From NCBI GenBank assembly GCA_017480385.1, contig JAFVAT010000028.1, forward strand, positions 133,936-189,138: 55,203 nt of DNA, read 5' to 3'. The DNA comes from Alphaproteobacteria bacterium (GTDB lineage Bacteria; Pseudomonadota; Alphaproteobacteria; CAAGCB01; CAG-977). Every line of letters starts with the position of its first letter. The stretch's first letter is position 1. The translations under genes were made by a program, and so were the position numbers. Positions 1 to 8,911 of the stretch are shown here, piece by piece. The notes beneath the pieces were generated by a model that saw only the letters and a list, made by a program, of their open reading frames with translations, made no database searches and was not told the origin of the DNA.

Positions 1-277
1 CTACGCCTTGACGCAGCTGTTTCAAAGCCTGTTCTGTAATCGCGCCGTCAACCTGCGCCAAATAAGAACGAGGATGCGCAAAATGCGGATCCAATACCTT
101 TTTGATCAAAGGACCGTCATTGGTCAAAAGCAGCAATCCTTCACTGTCATGGTCCAACCGACCGGCAGCATAAACATCGGCGGGCAGATTGAATCCTTTC
201 AGACTTTTATGTCCGCCCTCTTCAGTAAATTGACTGAGCACGCCATACGGCTTATAAAAAGCAATGTATTGAAACAT
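1..277 (-). CDS. rluE: RluE-type 23S rRNA pseudouridine synthase, 3' part missing
   Basis: This is the N-terminal 92 residues of an RsuA/RluB/RluE-family pseudouridine synthase; the rest lies outside the window. The protein starts MFQYIAFYKPYGVLSQF and contains the family catalytic segment GRLDHDSEGLLLLTNDG near residues 39-55, whose Asp is the catalytic residue in this family. The short N-terminus without an S4 domain and the 'F(Y)KPYGVLSQFT' opening resemble RluE (which modifies U2457 in E. coli 23S rRNA) more than RsuA or RluB. The start codon is ATG at 277. The exact target is inferred from family resemblance only. Confidence 0.85.
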   Translation of the reverse strand, partial: MFQYIAFYKPYGVLSQFTEEGGHKSLKGFNLPADVYAAGRLDHDSEGLLLLTNDGPLIKKVLDPHFAHPRSYLAQVDGAITEQALKQLRQGV

Positions 278-356
278 GTTAATCCCCGACAAACTGCTGC
301 CGACAGATTAAAAAGTTTCGGTTTAAAAATCAATGCCGCATCTCTGTTTTTATTTT

Positions 357-740
357 TCAGGGCAGAAGCTGCTTTGGCGATTCCTGATCGTCTAAGGAAT
401 AAAGCGTCGGAATTTTTTCTTTGGGCAGCACGACATACTGACAGAACTTGCCCATAGCGCCGCAGGGTTCCGTAAAGAAAAACGTGTTTCCTTTCTCAAA
501 GCCCTGCGCTTGGATATAATATTCGGCATAGCCCAAATTCATCACATTTTGTTCGGCAATTTTCACACTGCCGCTGACACCGGAGGAACACGTAAACGGC
601 AGGCTCCATATTCCGTTATTCAGGCTCCACTGCCCGTAATTCTGCACATACAGATACGGTTCCCAGCACTTAGGCGGCTTGTCCTGCGCAAATGCCGCCG
701 ACGGCAGCAAAGCCAAAAGCACAAAAATATTTTTTCGCAT
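357..740 (-). CDS. small secreted protein of unknown function
   Basis: This 127-residue protein has a clear Sec signal peptide: MRKN, a hydrophobic stretch, then AFA-QD as the likely cleavage site near residue 19. The mature part is about 108 residues and rich in aromatic residues. It has four cysteines (in CWEPY, FTCSS, EPCGA and FCQYV contexts), which could form two disulfides in the periplasm. The start is supported by AAAGGAAA upstream of the ATG at 740. I do not recognise a family. The gene is divergent from the TatD gene and is not part of an obvious operon. Confidence 0.75.
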   Translation of the reverse strand: MRKNIFVLLALLPSAAFAQDKPPKCWEPYLYVQNYGQWSLNNGIWSLPFTCSSGVSGSVKIAEQNVMNLGYAEYYIQAQGFEKGNTFFFTEPCGAMGKFCQYVVLPKEKIPTLYSLDDQESPKQLLP

Positions 741-830
741 AACTTTTGTTTTCCTTTAAATGCTTCTATTTTAAAATAAGATGAGGATTTGACCAGCTGT
801 TTAAAAGGATAGGATCAAGGGCTGAAAAGC

Positions 831-1598
831 ATGATTGACGCACATATTCATCTGCAGGATCACCGCTTTGATGCGGATCGGGAAAAACTGATCCGGCAAG
901 CACAACAATGCGGTGTGGAAGGCTTTTTGTGCGCATCGGCGGCTCCTTCTGACTGGCAGCCGGTCTGCGATCTGGCCGGCAGACACGCAAATATACGTCC
1001 CTTTATCGGCACCCATCCTTGGCATGCGCCACAGCATGATGCCGCCCTGCTCAGGAAATTACTGACAGAACACCCTCATGCCGGTGTCGGAGAAATCGGA
1101 CTGGACGCTTTCAAAACCAATCCGGCGCAAGAAAGCGCTTTCATCGATCAGCTGATCATCGCGGCAGAGCTGAAACGTCCTTGTGTCATTCACTGCGTTA
1201 AAAGTTTTGATCAAATGGCCGCCTTTTTAAAGCGTTTAAAAGATTTGCCGCCGGCATTAATGTTTCACGGATATTCCGGCACAATCCGGCAGGCCGAATT
1301 TTTGCTTCATTTCAATGCTTATTTTTCTTTTTCCGGATCGGTTTTATCGGCGCATAAAAGAAAGCTTCAAGCTGTTCTGGCTGCCCTGCCCGAAGATCGG
1401 ATATTGGCGGAAACAGACGCTCCGGATATGAAGCCTGCACCAAATTATTGCTTTTCCGAAACAGAAAAACGCAATATTCCTGCAAATCTGCCCTTCATTA
1501 TTCAAGGAATTGCCGCGATTCGGAAAACAGATGCGAACTCATTAAAAGCCGTTCTGCGCCATAATATTGAACGGTTTTGTTCAAGCCTTAAGTCTTAG
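831..1598 (+). CDS. TatD family metal-dependent hydrolase (DNase)
   Basis: The protein is a 255-residue amidohydrolase-fold TatD-type enzyme. Members are metal-dependent nucleases or related hydrolases in the cytoplasm. Metal-ligand motifs are visible in order: DAHIHL at residues 3-8 (HxH), GEIGLD near residue 88 (Glu ligand), VIHCVK near residue 119, FHGYSG near residue 144, and ETDAPDM near residue 198 (late Asp). Length fits the family. The ATG at 831 puts the HxH motif at the N-terminus, as expected. The gene ends head-on against the reverse-strand lipoprotein, overlapping it by 4 bases. The substrate cannot be told from sequence. Confidence 0.88.
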   Translation: MIDAHIHLQDHRFDADREKLIRQAQQCGVEGFLCASAAPSDWQPVCDLAGRHANIRPFIGTHPWHAPQHDAALLRKLLTEHPHAGVGEIGLDAFKTNPAQESAFIDQLIIAAELKRPCVIHCVKSFDQMAAFLKRLKDLPPALMFHGYSGTIRQAEFLLHFNAYFSFSGSVLSAHKRKLQAVLAALPEDRILAETDAPDMKPAPNYCFSETEKRNIPANLPFIIQGIAAIRKTDANSLKAVLRHNIERFCSSLKS

Positions 1599-2374
1599 TT
1601 GATCGGACGGATCAAACGCGGCCAGATCCCGACCCAACCCGTATTATGGGAGGCGTTCGGAACAATAATCAATTCAGCCTGATCGTTATTCAAAGAATAA
1701 ACGAAACTTTCCGTTAAAGAGACCGGCACATTTTTATCTGCGCCGCCGACAAAATGCGTTTGAGGAATTTTGGCCAGCCGATCCTTATAATCTGCCGGAT
1801 TAAGCGATCCGTTTAAAGAGGAATCCTCATGATAAGCAGTCCATTCCTTATGATCCAAAACACCGGCAACCGTATAAACCTTAGAAACCTCCGGCAGTCT
1901 CAGCGCCGCCAGCAAAGCAACGGTAGCCCCACCCGAATAACCGATTAATTCAACTTTTGGCGCCTTATATTGAGCAGCCAGTCTGCGGACAGCCTCCGCT
2001 TCAGCCCCGATAACATTGGAATCAAAACGGCCATTAGTCCAATAATAAACCCGACAGGAACGCGGCATGATAAATTGACACGGTCTGGCCAAATAAACAA
2101 CATTTGCCGAAGGGTCCCGCTGCGCCATGTCCAAGACCATTAATTCAGACGGCGTCGGATCCGTTGACGGTGTATACGCATTCACCCACGCAAATCCGTC
2201 CCCTTCAATATAAATACGCAGCGGCAGTCCTTCCTGTCCTATTCGTGCCCATGAGGCCAAAGCAAAAGGCTTTGTTTGGAGCTCCTGATATAAAAACCCC
2301 TCCGGTTCGGGCAAAGAAGCACATGCGGTTAAAATAACCGTTAAAAAAAACAGAAAAAATATTCTTTGAATCAT
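1595..2374 (-). CDS. alpha/beta-hydrolase-like lipoprotein
   Basis: This 259-residue protein starts MIQRIFFLFFLTVILTACAS, a textbook lipoprotein signal with lipobox LTAC, so it is probably anchored in the membrane facing the periplasm. A nucleophile elbow GYSGG (Ser) appears near residue 155, and a late Asp (GGADKNVPV) and His (NASHNTG) complete a plausible Ser-Asp-His triad. I chose the ATG at 2374; an upstream in-frame TTG at 2398 would add eight residues ahead of the signal and is less likely. Substrate unknown. It resembles the other lipoprotein hydrolase at 12.5 kb only in general architecture. Confidence 0.82.
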   Translation of the reverse strand: MIQRIFFLFFLTVILTACASLPEPEGFLYQELQTKPFALASWARIGQEGLPLRIYIEGDGFAWVNAYTPSTDPTPSELMVLDMAQRDPSANVVYLARPCQFIMPRSCRVYYWTNGRFDSNVIGAEAEAVRRLAAQYKAPKVELIGYSGGATVALLAALRLPEVSKVYTVAGVLDHKEWTAYHEDSSLNGSLNPADYKDRLAKIPQTHFVGGADKNVPVSLTESFVYSLNNDQAELIIVPNASHNTGWVGIWPRLIRPIN

Positions 2375-2462
2375 GCTTTTTAACCGTTTATTTAGCAAAA
2401 GGATTAAATATTCTCGTATAGATCCTCTCCTTCTTTAAATGATTTCTGTCACAGGAGCAACC

Positions 2463-3149
2463 GTGAAGAACTATCTTTCTGAATTTATTGGCACTTTCGG
2501 ATTTGTACTAATCGGCTGGGGTACAGTCGTATTTGCCGCGCCGTTTGTCGGCTATTTGGGCATTTCTATGGCTTTCGGTCTGGCTTATGCGGCAGTCAGT
2601 TTCGCTTTTTGCAGCGGGCATTTCAATCCGGCTGTCACCGTCGCGGCGGCTTTATCAGGACAGTTTGCGGCCAAAAGCAAAACAAAAACCGCCTTGAAGG
2701 TAATCGGTTTTCTTCTGATGCAACTCGCCGGCGCGTGTGCCGCAGCAGCTTCCGTTTACTTTATTTATTCGGGAAAAACTGGATACGTTTATCAGGGAAT
2801 GAGCGGTGCCAATATAATCGATCGTTATACTTTGTCTTCCGCTTTTTATTTGGAAACGCTGCTCTGCTTTCTCTTTTTATGCGTTTTTCTGGGAACCTCC
2901 AAAGAAACGAAAGCCAGACCGATTGCCTGCGGTTCTTTCATTACAGCCGCTTATCTGCTTTCTTATCCCGTTACAAAAGGAGCTCTTAATCCGGTCCGTT
3001 CGACAGCCGCTGCTTTGTTCAGTACGGAGGAAGCTCTTGCCCAGCTGCCCTTATTCTGGGGGGCTGCTTTAACCGCCGCCGTCATTGCCGGATTGGTTTA
3101 TAATCCCGCTGTCAGCCGATTGTTTCAAAAACAAAACAAAATATCTTAA
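2463..3149 (+). CDS. aquaporin-family (MIP) channel with altered second NPA motif
   Basis: The protein is an inner-membrane channel of about 228 residues with six hydrophobic segments and two half-helix loops, as in AqpZ/GlpF. The first signature is intact (HFNPAVT). The second reads NPV (GALNPVRST), keeping the Arg of the selectivity filter. By alignment from memory with AqpZ, the filter His is Tyr and the filter Thr is Gly, so the pore should be wider than a pure water channel. I prefer the GTG start at 2463 because AGGAG (2453-2457) lies 5 bases upstream; an in-frame ATG at 2439 would add eight residues. It is a single gene ending at a shared terminator. Confidence 0.85.
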   Translation: MKNYLSEFIGTFGFVLIGWGTVVFAAPFVGYLGISMAFGLAYAAVSFAFCSGHFNPAVTVAAALSGQFAAKSKTKTALKVIGFLLMQLAGACAAAASVYFIYSGKTGYVYQGMSGANIIDRYTLSSAFYLETLLCFLFLCVFLGTSKETKARPIACGSFITAAYLLSYPVTKGALNPVRSTAAALFSTEEALAQLPLFWGAALTAAVIAGLVYNPAVSRLFQKQNKIS

Positions 3150-3157
3150 AAAGAAAA

Positions 3158-3192
3158 CAGCCCGCATTATCTGACGGGCTGATTTATTTTTT
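3158..3192. terminator. bidirectional intrinsic terminator
   Basis: A 7-bp perfect stem (CAGCCCG / CGGGCTG) with a 10-base loop is followed by ATTTATTTTTT on the forward strand. It is preceded by A-rich DNA that gives a T-tract on the reverse strand. It sits between the convergent aquaporin and kinase-fusion genes and probably serves both. Confidence 0.8.
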
Positions 3193-3202
3193 AGGTCCTG
3201 AT

Positions 3203-4768
3203 TTAAATTTTATCGGCCAATAATGTTCTGACACGCGTTAATGTCGCCATGCGGTCGCCGGAAGTATCAATCTGTTCCCATGTAATCGGACCGACATCAA
3301 TATCCAGCTGTTTTCTCAATTCCTCCTCCGTTTTCACATCTGACGGATTGCGTTTGCGCTGCGTTACGCGGTCTATACGAACTTCTAGCGGCGCATCAAC
3401 CCACAATCCCTTGAAATCGACATTCATTTCACGCGCCAAAGCTTCAATCGCGCGGCGCTGTTCCGGTTTATGGAACAGAGCATCTGCCATTACAGACTGC
3501 CCGGAAGACAAAATATAACGGCATTTTGCACAAACTTCCTTAAATACTTTATCTTCCATTTCCGGCGCATATTCGGCTGTATCCAGATTTTCTTCCAGTC
3601 CGGCATTCAGCATGTTTTTGCGCAACACATCGTCACGCACGATCACGGCTCCCGGCGGATTGCCGATAAAAGGCGCCGATTCACGGGCTATTCGGGACTT
3701 TCCGCTGCCAGACAAGCCGCCGCAGGCGACCAAAACCGGCTTTTGGCGTTCTAAAAACCGCTTGGCAATCACCAGCTGTTCAAAAGCCCGATTGGCCATC
3801 AGCATAGATTCATGTTTGTCCTTGATTTCCGAAGATCGCTGCGCGAACACATAAGCATTTACAGCCGCGCGGCAGGACAAAAACAGCGGCAGTACCGGCA
3901 CCCCTTCCCAATCCTGCGACAGGGCCATATAGTGATTGAACAAAATACTGGCCAAACGGCGTTGTCCCTTGCTTTCCATTTCAACCAGCAGAAAAGCGAA
4001 GTCATACATTGTATCAATTTGGGTCAAGTCATCGTAGAACTCGATCGGATTAAACGGAATAACCTGCCCGTTCCACATCGCCAGATTGCGCAAAGTCAAG
4101 TCTCCGTGACACCAACGGATTTTACCGTCAGCCTGCCGTTTCAGCAGCAGCTCCCGATAGCTTTCCAAAGCCTCCAGCTGTTCGGCTTCCAAGGCATCAA
4201 CGTCCTCTTCATCAAAAATATCCGGCACAAAGCAGCGGATCATCGCATTATTTTCATAAATACGACCACGGATAATATCAACCGGATTGCGTGACATGAT
4301 CACTTCGGCTTTTTGGTGCAGATCAAAGATTTTTTCCGCCGTATCCATCATTTCAAAGCGGTCAAGGTCTCCCCTGTCCACCATGTTTTCAAACAGCATA
4401 TTTTCTTCAAATTCCTGCATAACAAGCACGTAATCGACGACCTCCGCTTTTTCGTCGGAGCAGGCGGAGCGCAGAAAAATCCGGCCTTTTTTATCAGAGA
4501 CGACCTCTTCCACGCCAAAGCACAGTCCCGGTGCGAACCGTTCGCAGATTTCCAATTCCCGACGGCAGGCCGCCAAACGCTTTTCCGGCGTTGAATAATC
4601 GACATACGGATATTTCACGCCGCGTTTCAACTTATAGGCCTTTTCCCCAGTTAAAAACACATCGGAAATGTTCGTTTCCTTGACGATAATTTTATGCAGC
4701 GGCTTAAAACCGTAAGCGTCTTGTTCCGACAACGCGGCAATAACGGCGGATTGATCATCAATCAGCAT
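3203..4768 (-). CDS. bifunctional aminoglycoside-phosphotransferase-like / P-loop ATPase fusion
   Basis: This is a 521-residue two-domain protein. Residues about 25-330 form an APH/choline-kinase-like fold with the catalytic-loop motif HGDLTLRN at 221-228 and a following metal-binding Asp in the IDTMYDF segment. Residues about 343-515 form an AAA_33/zeta-toxin-like P-loop domain with Walker A GLSGSGKS at 351-358. This fusion is a known family in proteobacteria with no firmly established substrate; small-molecule or polynucleotide phosphorylation is conceivable. The start is well supported by AGGAG six bases before the ATG. It lies 15 bases downstream of guaC on the same strand, so it is probably cotranscribed with it. 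Confidence 0.85.
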   Translation of the reverse strand: MLIDDQSAVIAALSEQDAYGFKPLHKIIVKETNISDVFLTGEKAYKLKRGVKYPYVDYSTPEKRLAACRRELEICERFAPGLCFGVEEVVSDKKGRIFLRSACSDEKAEVVDYVLVMQEFEENMLFENMVDRGDLDRFEMMDTAEKIFDLHQKAEVIMSRNPVDIIRGRIYENNAMIRCFVPDIFDEEDVDALEAEQLEALESYRELLLKRQADGKIRWCHGDLTLRNLAMWNGQVIPFNPIEFYDDLTQIDTMYDFAFLLVEMESKGQRRLASILFNHYMALSQDWEGVPVLPLFLSCRAAVNAYVFAQRSSEIKDKHESMLMANRAFEQLVIAKRFLERQKPVLVACGGLSGSGKSRIARESAPFIGNPPGAVIVRDDVLRKNMLNAGLEENLDTAEYAPEMEDKVFKEVCAKCRYILSSGQSVMADALFHKPEQRRAIEALAREMNVDFKGLWVDAPLEVRIDRVTQRKRNPSDVKTEEELRKQLDIDVGPITWEQIDTSGDRMATLTRVRTLLADKI

Positions 4769-4783
4769 CAGATTCTCCTGTTT

Positions 4784-5875
4784 TTATTCGGGTTTATGGG
4801 ACGGATTAATATTGCGCATATTCTGCGGTTGACTGGCCAAAGAAGCATTAAATTGCTGTGTGACACGGACAAAAGTAGTGCGCTTGCTTAACTCTTTTAA
4901 CGTAACCGCTCCGACATATGTGCACGTTGAACGCACACCGCCCAGAATTTCTTTTACGGTATTCTCCAAAGCGCCCTTATATTCCACCAATACAGTGCGG
5001 CCTTCGCTGGCACGATAATCCGCAACGCCGCCGGCATATTTTTCCATAGCTGTATCCGAACTCATGCCATAGAAACGACGGTATTTCTTGCCCGTATTTT
5101 CATCAACGACCAGATCGCCGCCCGATTCGTCATGTCCGGCAAACATGCCGCCCAACATCACAAAGTCGGCACCAGCCCCAAAAGCTTTGGAAACATCGCC
5201 CGGACAGGTGCAACCGCCGTCACCGATAATCAATCCGCCCAGCCCGTGCGCCGCATCGGCACATTCAATGATAGCGGACAGCTGGGGATAGCCTACCCCC
5301 GTTTGAATGCGTGTCGTACAGACGGAGCCCGGACCAATTCCGACTTTGACGATATCCGCCCCGGACAAGATCAGTTCTTCAGTCATTTCCCCGGTCACGA
5401 CATTGCCGGCAATGATTGTCATTTCAGGAAAGCTGTCACGCACCTTGCGGACATATTCGACAAAGTGCTGAGAATATCCGTTTGCAACATCGATGCAGAT
5501 AAATTTAATCGCCGGATTGTCCCTGCAAATTCGTTGCAGTCGTTCATATTCCTTATCAGAAGTACCGGACGTAATCGCCAGATAATTATAGTCTTCAGCC
5601 GGGCACTGCTTGTTAAAAGCGCTCCATTCTTCTTTCGTATAGTGTTTTTGAATACATGTGAACATCTTATATTGCTTTAAAACATTAAAGACTTCGAAGC
5701 GTCCGACCGTATCCATATTGGCGGCCATGATCGGCACGCCCGTCCATGTTTTTTTGGAATTTCTGAATATGAAGGTCCTGTTTAAATCCACTTCTGAACG
5801 CGACCGGAGCGTACTGCGTTTTGGGCGGAACAGCACGTCTTTAAAATCCAATTTCATATCTTCTTCAATTCTCAT
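4784..5875 (-). CDS. guaC: GMP reductase
   Basis: GuaC converts GMP to IMP with NADPH in purine salvage. The 363-residue protein begins [15 protein letters not shown], close to E. coli GuaC. It carries the IMPDH/GMPR core: NVVTGEM, the catalytic-Cys loop GPGSVCTTR near residue 184, [11 protein letters not shown], and the flap region with YKGALENTV. No CBS domain is present, which separates it from IMP dehydrogenase. I set the start at 5875 because GAGGAG lies six bases upstream and the family N-terminus begins there; the upstream in-frame extension is not conserved in character. It follows the cation efflux gene by 29 bases. Confidence 0.95.
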   Translation of the reverse strand: MRIEEDMKLDFKDVLFRPKRSTLRSRSEVDLNRTFIFRNSKKTWTGVPIMAANMDTVGRFEVFNVLKQYKMFTCIQKHYTKEEWSAFNKQCPAEDYNYLAITSGTSDKEYERLQRICRDNPAIKFICIDVANGYSQHFVEYVRKVRDSFPEMTIIAGNVVTGEMTEELILSGADIVKVGIGPGSVCTTRIQTGVGYPQLSAIIECADAAHGLGGLIIGDGGCTCPGDVSKAFGAGADFVMLGGMFAGHDESGGDLVVDENTGKKYRRFYGMSSDTAMEKYAGGVADYRASEGRTVLVEYKGALENTVKEILGGVRSTCTYVGAVTLKELSKRTTFVRVTQQFNASLASQPQNMRNINPSHKPE

Positions 5876-5904
5876 TTCTTTCTCCTCAAACGAGTTGATC
5901 ACGA

Positions 5905-6819
5905 TCAAAGTTGTTCATAACACCACTGCGGGTGATGCTCATTCAATCCGGCAGGATCCTGATGAATGATTATTTCAGCGTTTGGAAACGCATTTGTCAA
6001 AAGTTTTTCCACATTATCGGCCACAGCGTGCGCTTTTGCCAGCGTAAAAAGCGGGTTCAGCTCCAAATGCAGCTGGATAAACCACTGCGTTCCGGACGAA
6101 CGCGTGCGCAAATCATGCAGTCCCAACACCTCCGGCGCATTCAAAACTATATCGGCGATCTTATGTTTTTCTTCGACGGGCAGCTCCGCATCAATTAATT
6201 GTCCCAGTGCTTTTTTTGCAACACGGCAGGCGCTGAAAACCAAATAAACGGCGATCAAAAAAGCAAAAATCGGATCGGCATACCTGAAATTGAAACGGAC
6301 GCTGACAAACAAAGAGGCCATGACGCTCAAACTCATCAAAATATCACCGGCATAGTGCGCATGATCAGCCTCAATCGCGACCGAATTTGTTTTTTTGACC
6401 ACATAGCGCTGAAACACAATCAAACACAGCGTTACGGCAACAGAAAAGGCCATGACTCCCATACCGACATTCACATTATCGATCCGACGGGGGTGAATAA
6501 TATACTGAATGCTTTGAAAAATCAGCAATATGGCAGAGCCTGCGATAAAAGCGGCCTGTCCCAAAGCGGCCAAGGGCTCGACTTTGCCATGTCCGAACCG
6601 ATGTCCGCTGTCTGCCGGCGTCAAAGATGTTCTGACCGCCCATAAATTCAACAGTGAAGCTCCGGCATCTAACGATGAATCTATCAGACTGGACAACAGC
6701 GCAACGGAATCCGTCATGACCGAAGCGACCAGTTTTGCCGCAATTAAAACAAACGCCGCACCGGTTGAAGCAGCCGCCGCGTTTTTTATTAAAACAGCCG
6801 AAGATTTTCCTTCAGACAC
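5905..6819 (-). CDS. cation diffusion facilitator (FieF-like) metal efflux transporter
   Basis: This 304-residue inner-membrane protein belongs to the CDF family, which exports Zn2+, Fe2+ or related cations by proton antiport. The TM2 motif ([11 protein letters not shown]) and TM5 motif (DHAHYAGD) supply the two Asp plus His/Asp metal site expected for FieF-type proteins. The SGHRFGHGK motif follows TM2. The C-terminal 80 residues form the cytoplasmic domain with a conserved HDLRTR segment and a late IIHQDP. The start is GTG at 6819 with AAGGG about 10 bases upstream. Which metal is carried cannot be decided from sequence. Confidence 0.9.
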   Translation of the reverse strand: MSEGKSSAVLIKNAAAASTGAAFVLIAAKLVASVMTDSVALLSSLIDSSLDAGASLLNLWAVRTSLTPADSGHRFGHGKVEPLAALGQAAFIAGSAILLIFQSIQYIIHPRRIDNVNVGMGVMAFSVAVTLCLIVFQRYVVKKTNSVAIEADHAHYAGDILMSLSVMASLFVSVRFNFRYADPIFAFLIAVYLVFSACRVAKKALGQLIDAELPVEEKHKIADIVLNAPEVLGLHDLRTRSSGTQWFIQLHLELNPLFTLAKAHAVADNVEKLLTNAFPNAEIIIHQDPAGLNEHHPQWCYEQL

Positions 6820-6924
6820 AACAAAACTGCCCTTAGTTAAATAAATGTTAAAGACTACTCACTATAACAAACATCATTCCTTTATGGAAACATAAAAAAT
6901 TTTTAAAAAAGTCTTTTTAATAGC

Positions 6925-6953
6925 TTGCTTGTAAGGCTCCGGCACTTTATTTT
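6925..6953 (+). promoter_or_regulatory. possible promoter of the dnaJ-like gene
   Basis: TTGCTT (6925-6930) and TATTTT (6948-6953) are separated by 17 bases, ahead of the DnaJ-type gene. The match to a sigma-70 promoter is only moderate. I see no convincing heat-shock (sigma-32) box. Confidence 0.35.
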
Positions 6954-6988
6954 ATAGAACAGTTAAATCACACGAACGGCAGAATAAA

Positions 6989-7969
6989 ATGGCTAACCCA
7001 TATACTCTTTTAGGTGTTTCAAAGACGGCCTCTCAAGAAGAAATCAAACAGGCTTACCGCAAGCTGGCGCGCAAAATGCACCCTGACCTGAATCCCAACG
7101 ACCCGAAAGCCGAGGATAGATTCAAGGAAATTTCAAGCGCTTATGATATTCTTTCCGATCCGGAAAAGCGCAGACGGTTTGACAGCGGAGAAATTGATGA
7201 AGACGGCAAGGAACGTCCCGGATTCGGATATGGTTCCTACGGCGGCGGCAATCCGTTCAACGGCGCCGGCAGCGGCTTCGGCGGCTTTAATTTTGATTTC
7301 GGAGCTGCCGGACAGGCAAAATCCGGCGGCAAAAAGCGTTCCGGCTTTGATTTTTTCAGCGAAATGTTCGGCGGAGCAGCCGGCGGCGGAGCGGAAGATA
7401 TCTTTTCCAATATGAAGCGCCGTTCTTCTGCGAAAATGCAGGGGGAAAACGTTAATTACGATCTGTCCGTTTCCTTTTTGGACGCGGCTTTGGGCAAAGA
7501 AAAGGAAATCTCCCTGCCCAACGGAAAAGTTTTAAACGTCAAAATTCCTGCCGGTACAGTCGATAAAACTATTTTGCGGTTAAAGGGACAGGGAGCCCCC
7601 GGATCAGCCGGCGGAGCAAACGGCGATGCGCTGATCCATATTCTGGTTCAGCCCCACCCCTACTTCGCACGTTCCGACAATGATATCCTGCTGGACGTTC
7701 CCATTTCAATCAAAGAAGCCGTTTTGGGCAGCAAAGTGACTATCCCCACATTAGAAAGCAAGGTCGCTTTAACCGTCCCGCCTAATTCCAATTCCGGATC
7801 GGTTTTGCGGCTGCGCGGAAAAGGCATTAAAAGCGGCGGAAAGACAGGCGATCTATTGGTCAAACTGTACATCGTCCTGCCCGACAAGCCCGATAATGAA
7901 CTGACCCGATTCATGCAGGAATGGACGCCGGCGGCTTCTGATCCGCGGGCAAAGGCAGGCTTAAGCTGA
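6989..7969 (+). CDS. DnaJ-type cochaperone without zinc finger (CbpA-like)
   Basis: This 326-residue class II J-domain protein stimulates Hsp70 (DnaK). The J domain occupies residues 4-70 with the HPD motif (KMHPDLNPND) near residues 31-33. A Gly/Phe-rich linker follows (about 78-150), then two substrate-binding beta domains (C-terminal domain, about 150-310). The four CxxCxGxG repeats of canonical DnaJ are absent, which places it with CbpA/DjlA-independent DnaJ paralogues. No CbpM modulator gene lies next to it. The downstream neighbour fabI has its own ribosome-binding site 100 bases away. Confidence 0.9.
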   Translation: MANPYTLLGVSKTASQEEIKQAYRKLARKMHPDLNPNDPKAEDRFKEISSAYDILSDPEKRRRFDSGEIDEDGKERPGFGYGSYGGGNPFNGAGSGFGGFNFDFGAAGQAKSGGKKRSGFDFFSEMFGGAAGGGAEDIFSNMKRRSSAKMQGENVNYDLSVSFLDAALGKEKEISLPNGKVLNVKIPAGTVDKTILRLKGQGAPGSAGGANGDALIHILVQPHPYFARSDNDILLDVPISIKEAVLGSKVTIPTLESKVALTVPPNSNSGSVLRLRGKGIKSGGKTGDLLVKLYIVLPDKPDNELTRFMQEWTPAASDPRAKAGLS

Positions 7970-8069
7970 AAATTTTGTTCAATCGAGTGATTTAATTTCA
8001 AAAATGCTTTGAAAACTCTTCTTTTTATGTTATCCCTCTTAACGGTTCCAAACTTTTAGAGAGGTTTTT

Positions 8070-8909
8070 ATGACGACAAGTTTGATGACTGGAAAAAAGG
8101 GGCTGATTTTAGGATTGGCCAATGACCATTCGATTGCTTGGGGCATTGCTTCCGAACTGCATAATCACGGTGCGAAGCTGGCTTTTACATATCAGGGGGA
8201 CTCTTTGGAAAAACGCGTCCGTCCGCTGGCAACTTCCTTAGGAGAAAACCTGGTGCTGCCGTGCGATGTCACCAAGGAAGAAACCTTGGACGCTCTGTTT
8301 AGTACCTTGGAAAAAGAATGGGGGTCTCTTGATTTCATCGTTCATGCCGTTGCTTTTTCAGACAAAAACGAATTAAAAGGGCGCTATTGCGATACGACTC
8401 TGACGAACTTTTTAAATACAATGCATATTTCCTGCTATTCGTTCACGGACATCTGCCGGCGCGCGGCTAAAATCGCCAATCCCGGCGCCAGCTTTGTCAC
8501 GATGACCTACTACGGCGCGGAAAAAGTTTTGCCGAACTATAACGTCATGGGCGTTGCCAAGGCTGCTTTGGAAGCCTCCGTTAAATATCTGGCCAGAGAT
8601 TTGGGAGCGCAAGGGATTCGTGTCAATGCCGTCTCCGCCGGCCCGATCAAAACGCTGGCCGCTTCGGGCGTCAGCGACTTCCGCGTTATTTTGAACTGGA
8701 ACGAATGCTGCGCCCCCCTGCACCGCAATATTACGCAGGACGAGGTCGGAAAGAGCACAGTTTATCTGCTCAGCGACTTGGCCAGCGGCGTAACCGGAGA
8801 AATCCTGCATGTTGATGCCGGATACAATACAATCGGCATGATCAATCCGGACTATGCCCATGAAGCGGCGGAATTTTTGTCCGCACTTTCAAAGAAAAGC
8901 AGCGAATAA
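8070..8909 (+). CDS. fabI: enoyl-[acyl-carrier-protein] reductase (NADH)
   Basis: FabI catalyses the last reduction of each fatty-acid elongation round. The 279-residue protein is an atypical short-chain dehydrogenase: Rossmann start [18 protein letters not shown], and the FabI catalytic pair Tyr-x6-Lys in NYNVMGVAK near residues 157-164, with an upstream Tyr in TYYGAEK. The [13 protein letters not shown] segment matches the substrate-binding loop. A ribosome-binding site AGAGAGG lies 5 bases upstream of the ATG. It is followed two bases later by aroC, an arrangement known from several alphaproteobacteria. Confidence 0.95.
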   Translation: MTTSLMTGKKGLILGLANDHSIAWGIASELHNHGAKLAFTYQGDSLEKRVRPLATSLGENLVLPCDVTKEETLDALFSTLEKEWGSLDFIVHAVAFSDKNELKGRYCDTTLTNFLNTMHISCYSFTDICRRAAKIANPGASFVTMTYYGAEKVLPNYNVMGVAKAALEASVKYLARDLGAQGIRVNAVSAGPIKTLAASGVSDFRVILNWNECCAPLHRNITQDEVGKSTVYLLSDLASGVTGEILHVDAGYNTIGMINPDYAHEAAEFLSALSKKSSE

Positions 8910-8911
8910 TC

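Noticed and set aside
5132-5680. 182-residue open frame opposite guaC
   Set aside because: guaC is unambiguous on the other strand; the frame has no motif or ribosome-binding site.
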